Assembly (NCBI GenBank): GCA_023091665.1
Contig: JALJCQ010000003.1
Location: 620,001 to 684,000, forward strand
Direction of reading: 5' to 3'
Source of the DNA: Pythium myriotylum
Lineage: Eukaryota; Oomycota; Peronosporomycetes; Pythiales; Pythiaceae
Length of the DNA stretch: 64,000 nt
Every line of letters begins with the position of its first letter. Position 1 is the first letter of the stretch. This document shows positions 1-12,000 of this stretch, in pieces. The position numbers were made by a program, and so were the translations under genes. The notes below the pieces were generated by a model that worked only from the letters and a program-made list of their open reading frames with translations, searched no databases and was not told the DNA's origin.

Positions 1-3000
1 ACCTACTGCTGCCGAGGCTGATGTCTCCACTTGTAGGACCAGCTCCAGAACCACTCGTGACAACCACGGAACCGCCTCGCACTCGATCACCCACGCCCCC
101 ACTCAACGACACGTCACCACCAGTGTCAGTGCCGCTACCACCAGTCACAGACACCAACCCACCAGTGCCACCAGTCACATCGTCGCGACTACTGCCACCA
201 CCAGCCAACGTCAGATCGCCGCCCACAGCCGCGTCACCACTGCCCACAGCGATCGAGATCGCACCACTCTTCCCGCCAGTCGCACTAGATGTCCATATCG
301 ACACACCGCCTGAATCACCAGCAGTCGACACTCCAGAAGACACCGTCACCGAGCCTGACATACTCGATGGCAAACCAGTGCCTGCCGCGCTACTGATCAC
401 GACGTCGCCACTTGTCACACTGTCACCGCCGCCGCTCGTCACTCGAACTTGACCGCCCTTCGAACTCGCATCCGACCCAGACCCACCTGACAACTCCACA
501 TCGCCGCCTGACGAACGCCCGACGCCACCGCTCACTGAGACCGTGCCACCGACACCGAGCCCGCCATCATCGTTGGCCTCGCCGGCCATCACCAGTACAG
601 ATCCGCCCACACTCGCATCGCCAGAACCGACTCGCACAGAGATCGAGCCGCCCATACCGCCAGTAGCTTCCGAAGATCGCAGTGTCATGTTACCAGAATC
701 ACCAGCACGAGACACGCCAGACGACACATCCACGCCACCACTGACCTTCGAATCACCAGAGTCGGCGCTACCAACCCACACGTCACCGCTCGCGGCTGAC
801 GCTCCCGTGCCATTTCCGCTCCTGATCACAATCGCACCGCCGATCTCGTCGCGACCCACTCCGCCGTTCACCTCCACGTCGCCGCCTCGTCGGCTGCCGC
901 TGCCACCGCTCACAAGCGTTCGGCCCCCGATGCCTTCGTCTGTCGCATCGGTGCTTTCGCCCGCACTCACCATCACGTCCCCGCCGGACCCCACGTTACC
1001 AGAACCCACCGACAGACTGATCCCACCAGCTTTCCCACCAGTCGAACCTGAAGTCGACACAGCGACGTGACCAGAGTCTCCACCAGACGACACACCGCTC
1101 GACAACACCAGTGATCCACTACGACGATCAGAACCCGAGTCTGCACTCGAGATCCACACGTCGCCGCTCGTCACACTAGCACCGCTCCCACTGCGAATCT
1201 GCACACGACCGCCAACAGCTTCCGTGCCGACGCCACCAACAACCTCGACGTCGCCGCCGGTCACACCACTGCCACCAGTCACCACCACGCGCCCACCCAC
1301 ACCGCCGCTGTGTCGGCTCTCACCCGCGTCCAGCCTCAGATCGCTTCCAGTAGACTCGTCTCCACTACCAACCGTCAACGAGACCGACCCGGCAGAGCCA
1401 CTCGTAGCCTTGGCCGTCGTCACGCTGACAGATCCAGACTCACCAGCACTTGCTTCACCCGTCGACATTGTGATTGACCCGCTCGAACGAGACCCGACGG
1501 TGTTGGCTTTAATACTACCACTCATTGCGGATCCGCTGACGCCACTCTTCATCGTAACATCACCGCCTTGTGCACTATGACCGGATCCAGCTTCAAGCGT
1601 GACGCTTCCACCATACCCCGTGCCTTCCCCGCCAACGACGTGAACGTGGCCGCCGCTGCCGCCATTCTTCAAACTTTGACCTCCGACAACCTCAATATCA
1701 CCGCTGCTCGCTGCATCAGCTGAGCCGGTCTTGATTGAAATCGCTCCGGAGCGACCTCCCGTGCTATTCGAACTGATTAGAGTCAATGAACCAGAGTTAC
1801 CACCGCTAGAGATTCCACTCGAAAGGATCAATGTTCCTGAAGCTTGCCCAGTTCCGGACGGCGCGCTTCCGATGGTTACATCACCACTCGCCGCTGACAC
1901 CCCACTCCCGCTCTGGAGGATTAAAGCCCCACCTTCATCCATATCGGTCTCACCACCAGTGACATGAACGGAACCACCAGAGGATTTCCCAAGACCACCG
2001 CTAATGAACACAGGGCCGCCAACACCATCACTTGAGCCAGCTGTAACATTGACACTTCCTGCCCGCAAGCTGTCACCACTTCCGACTTGGACGCTGATGG
2101 AACCGGCTTTGCCGCTGACTGCGTCAGATGTCGTCAGTCCGATTGAGCCAGAATCACCAAAATTGGATTTCCCGGTGAGCATGTGAATGGAACCACTCGA
2201 CTGCGATGTCCCTCCATCTGAGGTCTGCACGTCGACATTACCACTTTTCGCTGTTGTGCCAGTGCCACTGGTCACTTCAACATCACCTCCCTGCTTGGCT
2301 TCTCCCGAGCCACCAGATATACGAACCTGACCCCCGAAGCCATTTCCATTCCCACCGTTCACACGGACGAGACCTCCTGTCCCTGTCGACGCAGCACTAG
2401 TCCCGCCAGTAATTTGGATATCCCCGCCAACAGCATCGTCGCCCACTCCGACACTCATTGTTATTGTTCCTGCCTTTCCGTTGTCTGCATGTGACGTGGA
2501 GATAACAACTTCACCAGAATTACCGTTCATCGATACACCAGTAGAGAGGGACAATGTGCCGCTTGCTTGTGTTAAGCCAGATGAGGCGGTTGCAACGACG
2601 ACGTCTCCACTCCCAGACGCCTCCCCACTTCCACTCAAGAGCCTGACGTCACCACCAACGGATTTGTTGCCGCTGCCACCAGCAATTTGGACACCACCTC
2701 CTTTATTGGCATTACCGCCAGTGATTGATACGACTCCTCCGACACCAGTAAGACTCGATGCATCGCCGCTTGACAAGCTAATTGAACCACCTGTATCTGC
2801 ATCTCCAGACCCAACACTAACGATAACGGACCCACTTTTGCCGGGACTTGCCCCACCTGTTGTAACGAAGATCGAACCAGAGTCACCGTGGGAGGCTGGT
2901 CCACTTGACACTCGGATCGATCCCGTGGAAGAACTTGAACCTTCCGTGCCTGTCGACAAGAGAACTGAACCAGTTGTACCCGCACTTCCACCACTAGATA

Positions 3001-6000
3001 TGGAGACGGAACCGCTTTCTGAAGCCTCGCTCGATCCACCTGTGATCTCGACTGACCCGCCATCACCACTTGTGCCGTCACCTCCAGAGATGATTACGGC
3101 ACCGCCGCCATTAGCTGCGGTGTTTGTTCCTCCGATAAGGGAAATGACGCCACTGCGCGGCATACTACCAGAACCCGCCTCAACATGAACCGAGCCGCTC
3201 GATCCACTTGACGATGTCCCAGTAGATAGACGAATATCTCCAGAACTTCCGGATGCTGTGGGACCTGATGCCAGGCTCAAGTTCCCTGAACCTGCTTGGG
3301 AAGAAGGCTGTGCACTTGCAAGTGATAGTACGCCAGTTGACCCACCTCCTGCATCCCCGCTGGACAGTTGAATCCCTCCCCCTTGAGCTGTAAGACCGCG
3401 ACCCCCGAGTAAGGATATGTTGCCCCCAAATGCAGCATCTCCGCCTGATAACGTTATGCTACCTCCAACGCCTTTCGAGTTAGTATTCCCACCGGCAGAC
3501 GCCAAGATACTGCCGCTTGCTGGATCCTCGCTTGTACCAACCGCTACCGAAATAGATCCACTAGTTGAAGACGCGTTGGAGGAGATTAACAGGATGTCGC
3601 CCGATGGTCCTGCGTTGGCACTGCCGGTTACGATTTGGACGAAACCAGTATTTTCCGCCGAAGGAGTACGGATTCTCACGTGACCTGAACCTCCAGATGC
3701 GCTTTCTCCACTGCTAACTTCAACGAGTCCTCCAATCCCAGAAAGCCCATCACCACCAGCCAAAGTCACGCCACCACCGAACTCGCCATCTCCACCACGA
3801 ATATCGACAATGCCACCTGAACTCCTCCCTTTACTCGAGATGCCCGCACTCAGAGCAACGGAGCCGCCAACAGTCGTGTCACCTTTTCCCACACTCAGAG
3901 AGATCGAACCCGCAGCACCACTCGTCGCATTCGAAGACGACACGGTTATCGAACCCGACGGACCACCGAGCGACACTCCCGTCGACACCGACACCGACCC
4001 ACTAGTCTGACTCCCACCAGATCCACCACTACCCACCAACACGTCACCGCTTATCGCACTCGCACCTGATCCACTCGTGACAACCACGGAACCGCCTCGC
4101 ACTCGATCACCCACGCCCCCACTCAACGACACGTCACCACCAGTGTCAGTGCCGCTACCACCAGTCACAGACACCAACCCACCAGTGCCACCAGTCACAT
4201 CGTCGCGACTACTGCCACCACCAGCCAACGTCAGATCGCCGCCCACAGCTGCGTCACCACTGCCCACAGCGATCGAGATCGCACCACTCTTCCCGCCAGT
4301 CGCACTAGATGTCCATATCGACACACCGCCTGAATCACCAGCAGTCGACACTCCAGAAGACACCGTCACCGAGCCTGACATACTCGATGGCAAACCAGTG
4401 CCTGCCGCGCTACTGATCACGACGTCGCCACTTGTCACACTGTCACCGCCGCCGCTCGTCACTCGAACTTGACCGCCCTTCGAACTCGCATCCGACCCAG
4501 ACCCACCTGACAACTCCACATCGCCGCCTGACGAACGCCCGACGCCACCGCTCACTGAGACCGTGCCACCGACACCGAGCCCGCCATCATCGTTGGCCTC
4601 GCCGGCCATCACCAGTACAGATCCGCCCACACTCGCATCGCCAGAACCGACTCGCACAGAGATCGAGCCGCCCATACCGCCAGTAGCTTCCGAAGATCGC
4701 AGTGTCATGTTACCAGAATCACCAGCACGAGACACGCCAGACGACACATCCACGCCACCACTGACCTTCGAATCACCAGAGTCGGCGCTACCAACCCACA
4801 CGTCACCGCTCGCGGCTGACGCTCCCGTGCCATTTCCGCTCCTGATCACAATCGCACCGCCGATCTCGTCGCGACCCACTCCGCCGTTCACCTCCACGTC
4901 GCCGCCTCGTCGGCTGCCGCTGCCACCGCTCACAAGCGTTCGGCCCCCGATGCCTTCGTCTGTCGCATCGGTGCTTTCGCCCGCACTCACCATCACGTCC
5001 CCGCCGGACCCCACGTTACCAGAACCCACCGACAGACTGATCCCACCAGCTTTCCCACCAGTCGAACCTGAAGTCGACACAGCGACGTGACCAGAGTCTC
5101 CACCAGACGACACACCGCTCGACAACACCAGTGATCCACTACGACGATCAGAACCCGAGTCTGCACTCGAGATCCACACGTCGCCGCTCGTCACACTAGC
5201 ACCGCTCCCACTGCGAATCTGCACACGACCGCCAACAGCTTCCGTGCCGACGCCACCAACAACCTCGACGTCGCCGCCGGTCACACCACTGCCACCAGTC
5301 ACCACCACGCGCCCACCCACACCGCCGCTGTGTCGGCTCTCACCCGCGTCCAGCCTCAGATCGCTTCCAGTAGACTCGTCTCCACTACCAACCGTCAACG
5401 AGACCGACCCGGCAGAGCCACTCGTAGCCTTGGCCGTCGTCACGCTGACAGATCCAGACTCACCAGCACTTGCTTCACCCGTCGACATTGTGATTGACCC
5501 GCTCGAACGAGACCCGACGGTGTTGGCTTTAATACTACCACTCATTGCGGATCCGCTGACGCCACTCTTCATCGTAACATCACCGCCTTGTGCACTATGA
5601 CCGGATCCAGCTTCAAGCGTGACGCTTCCACCATACCCCGTGCCTTCCCCGCCAACGACGTGAACGTGGCCGCCGCTGCCGCCATTCTTCAAACTTTGAC
5701 CTCCGACAACCTCAATATCACCGCTGCTCGCTGCATCAGCTGAGCCGGTCTTGATTGAAATCGCTCCGGAGCGACCTCCCGTGCTATTCGAACTGATTAG
5801 AGTCAATGAACCAGAGTTACCACCGCTAGAGATTCCACTCGAAAGGATCAATGTTCCTGAAGCTTGCCCAGTTCCGGACGGCGCGCTTCCGATGGTTACA
5901 TCACCACTCGCCGCTGACACCCCACTCCCGCTCTGGAGGATTAAAGCCCCACCTTCATCCATATCGGTCTCACCACCAGTGACATGAACGGAACCACCAG

Positions 6001-9000
6001 AGGATTTCCCAAGACCACCGCTAATGAACACAGGGCCGCCAACACCATCACTTGAGCCAGCTGTAACATTGACACTTCCTGCCCGCAAGCTGTCACCACT
6101 TCCGACTTGGACGCTGATGGAACCGGCTTTGCCGCTGACTGCGTCAGATGTCGTCAGTCCGATTGAGCCAGAATCACCAAAATTGGATTTCCCGGTGAGC
6201 ATGTGAATGGAACCACTCGACTGCGATGTCCCTCCATCTGAGGTCTGCACGTCGACATTACCACTTTTCGCTGTTGTGCCAGTGCCACTGGTCACTTCAA
6301 CATCACCTCCCTGCTTGGCTTCTCCCGAGCCACCAGATATACGAACCTGACCCCCGAAGCCATTTCCATTCCCACCGTTCACACGGACGAGACCTCCTGT
6401 CCCTGTCGACGCAGCACTAGTCCCGCCAGTAATTTGGATATCCCCGCCAACAGCATCGTCGCCCACTCCGACACTCATTGTTATTGTTCCTGCCTTTCCG
6501 TTGTCTGCATGTGACGTGGAGATAACAACTTCACCAGAATTACCGTTCATCGATACACCAGTAGAGAGGGACAATGTGCCGCTTGCTTGTGTTAAGCCAG
6601 ATGAGGCGGTTGCAACGACGACGTCTCCACTCCCAGACGCCTCCCCACTTCCACTCAAGAGCCTGACGTCACCACCAACGGATTTGTTGCCGCTGCCACC
6701 AGCAATTTGGACACCACCTCCTTTATTGGCATTACCGCCAGTGATTGATACGACTCCTCCGACACCAGTAAGACTCGATGCATCGCCGCTTGACAAGCTA
6801 ATTGAACCACCTGTATCTGCATCTCCAGACCCAACACTAACGATAACGGACCCACTTTTGCCGGGACTTGCCCCACCTGTTGTAACGAAGATCGAACCAG
6901 AGTCACCGTGGGAGGCTGGTCCACTTGACACTCGGATCGATCCCGTGGAAGAACTTGAACCTTCCGTGCCTGTCGACAAGAGAACTGAACCAGTTGTACC
7001 CGCACTTCCACCACTAGATATGGAGACGGAACCGCTTTCTGAAGCCTCGCTCGATCCACCTGTGATCTCGACTGACCCGCCATCACCACTTGTGCCGTCA
7101 CCTCCAGAGATGATTACGGCACCGCCGCCATTAGCTGCGGTGTTTGTTCCTCCGATAAGGGAAATGACGCCACTGCGCGGCATACTACCAGAACCCGCCT
7201 CAACATGAACCGAGCCGCTCGATCCACTTGACGATGTCCCAGTAGACAGACGAAGAAAACCGCTGTCACCGTGAGTCGATTGTCCTGTCGAAACATTTAG
7301 ATTCCCTGATCCAATAGATGAATCGGATTTCGCAGACTCAACCGACACGTGCCCGCTAGCCATCCGCTTACTAGTCCCACTGACAGCGAAAATCGAACCT
7401 CCACGAACACGATCACCCACGCCCCCACTCAACGACACGTCACCACCAGTGTCAGTGCCGCTACCACCAGTCACAGACACCAACCCACCAGTGCCACCAG
7501 TCACATCGTCGCGACTACTGCCACCACCAGCCAACGTCAGATCGCCGCCCACAGCTGCGTCACCACTGCCCACAGCGATCGAGATCGCACCACTCTTCCC
7601 GCCAGTCGCACTAGATGTCCATATCGACACACCGCCTGAATCACCAGCAGTCGACACTCCAGAAGACACCGTCACCGAGCCTGACATACTCGATGGCAAA
7701 CCAGTGCCTGCCGCGCTACTGATCACGACGTCGCCACTTGTCACACTGTCACCGCCGCCGCTCGTCACTCGAACTTGACCGCCCTTCGAACTCGCATCCG
7801 ACCCAGACCCACCTGACAACTCCACATCGCCGCCTGACGAACGCCCGACGCCACCGCTCACTGAGACCGTGCCACCGACACCGAGCCCGCCATCATCGTT
7901 GGCCTCGCCGGCCATCACCAGTACAGATCCACCCACACTCGCATCGCCAGAACCGACTCGCACAGAGATCGAGCCGCCCATACCGCCAGTAGCTTCCGAA
8001 GATCGCAGTGTCATGTTACCAGAATCACCAGCACGAGACACGCCAGACGACACATCCACGCCACCACTGACCTTCGAATCACCAGAGTCGGCGCTACCAA
8101 CCCACACGTCACCGCTCGCGGCTGACGCTCCCGTGCCATTTCCGCTCCTGATCACAATCGCACCGCCGATCTCGTCGCGACCCACTCCGCCGTTCACCTC
8201 CACGTCGCCGCCTCGTCGGCTGCCGCTGCCACCGCTCACAAGCGTTCGGCCCCCGATGCCTTCGTCTGTCGCATCGGTGCTTTCGCCCGCACTCACCATC
8301 ACGTCCCCGCCGGACCCCACGTTACCAGAACCCACCGACAGACTGATCCCACCAGCTTTCCCACCAGTCGAACCTGAAGTCGACACAGCGACGTGACCAG
8401 AGTCTCCACCAGACGACACACCGCTCGACAACACCAGTGATCCACTACGACGATCAGAACCCGAGTCTGCACTCGAGATCCACACGTCGCCGCTCGTCAC
8501 ACTAGCACCGCTCCCACTGCGAATCTGCACACGACCGCCAACAGCTTCCGTGCCGACGCCACCAACAACCTCGACGTCGCCGCCGGTCACACCACTGCCA
8601 CCAGTCACCACCACGCGCCCACCCACACCGCCGCTGTGTCGGCTCTCACCCGCGTCCAGCCTCAGATCGCTTCCAGTAGACTCGTCTCCACTACCAACCG
8701 TCAACGAGACCGACCCGGCAGAGCCACTCGTAGCCTTGGCCGTCGTCACGCTGACAGATCCAGACTCACCAGCACTTGCTTCACCCGTCGACATTGTGAT
8801 TGACCCGCTCGAACGAGACCCGACGGTGTTGGCTTTAATACTACCACTCATTGCGGATCCGCTGACGCCACTCTTCATCGTAACATCACCGCCTTGTGCA
8901 CTATGACCGGATCCAGCTTCAAGCGTGACGCTTCCACCATACCCCGTGCCTTCCCCGCCAACGACGTGAACGTGGCCGCCGCTGCCGCCATTCTTCAAAC

Positions 9001-12000
9001 TTTGACCTCCGACAACCTCAATATCACCGCTGCTCGCTGCATCAGCTGAGCCGGTCTTGATTGAAATCGCTCCGGAGCGACCTCCCGTGCTATTCGAACT
9101 GATTAGAGTCAATGAACCAGAGTTACCACCGCTAGAGATTCCACTCGAAAGGATCAATGTTCCTGAAGCTTGCCCAGTTCCGGACGGCGCGCTTCCGATG
9201 GTTACATCACCACTCGCCGCTGATACCCCACTCCCGCTCTGGAGGATTAAAGCCCCACCTTCATCCATATCGGTCTCACCACCAGTGACATGAACGGAAC
9301 CACCAGAGGATTTCCCAAGACCACCGCTAATGAACACAGGGCCGCCAACACCATCACTTGAGCCAGCTGTAACATTGACACTTCCTGCCCGCAAGCTGTC
9401 ACCACTTCCGACTTGGACGCTGATGGAACCGGCTTTGCCGCTGACTGCGTCAGATGTCGTCAGTCCGATTGAGCCAGAATCACCAAAATTGGATTCTCCA
9501 GTGGATACATTTATGGATCCTGATTGTGTCGATCGGGCTGTAGCGATGATGATATCGCCACTCAGATCACTCCCGTTACCGCTATAAATCTCAATGCTTC
9601 CTCCCGTTGCAGCGCTTTCACCGCCATCGATGAGAATGGACCCGCCTTGTTCATACCCTTGCCCTCCACGAATTCCGACTGAACCACCGACTCCTGCCTT
9701 GTGGGTGCTGATCCCGCCGGCGATGCTGACAAGAGTCGCGTGGTTGGAGCCGCTGGCTCCACCACCAACGCTCAATAACCCTGAGCTACCAGTGCTGGAA
9801 TTGCCAGTGTGAATGAAAATGTCGCCAGATTGTCCGTTAACCGTCGATCCACTTGAAATGACAATTAATCCACTCTGGTGATCAGCAGATACTGATTTCG
9901 TTCTGACATCAACATCACCACTTGAAACACCAACTCCTCCGCTCTCGACAACAACTCGCCCCCCAAGCTGTTCATCAGCCTCACCACCAGAAATCCTAAC
10001 TTCACCTCCCCTCATTACGCCATGCCCTCCGTGAACAGAAACAGCGCCCCCGGCACCCTTGCTATCACCCGCAGAAATGTCGACGTTCCCCCCTCCCGAA
10101 GTGGAATCATCTGATCCGATTGCGATTGCAACCGAGCCTGCCATTCCCGAAGTCGAGCTTGAGGTCTCAAGTGTAATATTTCCAGATGAACCGCCGTTTG
10201 CAAGTCCAGATGACATCGATATTGAACCACTCTTCGCAGCGGACTCTGCTGTCTTGACAATCACACTGCCGCTCTGAACGGAATCGCCAATCCCGCTGAC
10301 GAGTAGGATACTTCCACCATTGGAGGACTCACCCTGACCGCCGACAAGAGAAACGCCCCCACCACTGCCTCTGCCATCTCCTCCCGCAACTATGCTCCAA
10401 CCACCAACACCAAGTGGGCTACTGGATCTGCCTGCTGTTAAGTTGATGTCCCCGCCGTCCATAGTATCACCTTCACCAACGAAAACTGTTATAGAACCAC
10501 CTTTACCAGATTGAGCACTCGCAGTGTGAATTGAAATATTGCCTGAGTTGCCGTGCGACGCTGAACCTGAGAAGACACGAACTGCCCCACTAACAGCGGA
10601 AGCACCCGAATCCCCGGCACCAACTGTCATATCACCGCTATCGGCATGACTTCCAGTTCCGCTGATGATATTGACCTCACCACCACGGGTACCAGTGGTC
10701 GTACCACCCGATAAAGCCACACGCCCACCCATCAGAGTTCCATGACCTCCTTTGATCGAGATTCGTCCTCCGACGCCGTACTCATTGGTGCTATTTCCAC
10801 TTGAGAGATCCAAATGACCACCTTCACGCGAAGCACCAGTGCCAACATATACATCGAGGTCCCCCGCTTGGTGAGCCGAAGATGACTCAGTGTGAATCGT
10901 GATTGAGCCCGAAATCCCACCTGAACTGAAGCCTGATGACACAAGAATGGAGCCGCTTGACTGCTCTTTACCTGCTCCAGTAGAAATCGAGATGTCACCA
11001 CTCGGAGCAGTGTCACCGGATCCTGAAGTCAGCCGCACAGATCCGCCGACCCCAGCCTTTGCTGGCCCCGCTGCGATCCGTACATCCCCACCAGACGAGC
11101 CTTCACCACCTTCGAACTCAACCATCCCACCGGACCCATTAGCCGAGGAAGACCCACCACTTTGCGCGCGAATGTCACCACCCACATTTGCATCTCCTTC
11201 CCCCACACTAAGAACCAACGATCCACCTTTGCCACCAATAGCTCGCGAAGTTGCGACGATGACCGATCCAGAATCTCCTCCTAGAGCAGCGCCCGTCAGG
11301 ATGTGAATGTCCCCTGTGGGTTTGTTGATACCGGAATTAGCAGAAGCAACAAGTACTCCGCCGCTGCATGCGGCATCACCAGACCCACTTGTCAGCGAAA
11401 GTGTACCCCCGACCGAGGTATTCCCTATACCAGCAGTGACCGACACATTGCCGCCGAACTTTGCTCCAGCACCAGCCTTCAACAGCACATTCCCACCAGT
11501 CCCATCAGGATGAGTGCTCTCTCCTGCAAATGCGACGAAAGATCCACCTGAATCCCCATCGCCGGCGCCAATGGTGAATTCAATCCCCCCGGCGTTTCCA
11601 TCTGAGCTCGAACCGGTCGACACGGTTAAAGATCCTGAGTCGCCGTTACTGGAAACACCGGTAGATAGGATGATAGAACCGCTCGTTTTTGCTTTGCCGG
11701 AATCCCCTGAACCCAGTCGGACGCTACCGCTTGCAGCGCTTGAGCCGTTCCCACTGATGATAGAGATACTCCCACCAATTGTCTTCGATCCTGCTCCACC
11801 GTGAATTGAGATACCACCACCCGCGGATTCTCCGACACCACCAGCTACTTGAACCTCGCCTCCTACACCCAAAGTGTGGACACTTTCTCCAGCGTTCAAA
11901 GCGATTGATCCACTTTCAGCGACATGACTAACGCCGGCAGCAACGAACAAAGAGCCTGATTTTGCTTGAGACGAATTCGACGAAGAAAAACGAAGATCAC

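Noticed and set aside
2635..7101. 148-residue minus-strand frames at 2635-3081 and 6655-7101
   Set aside because: Out of frame with the continuous coding frame and composed of frame-shifted repeat sequence.
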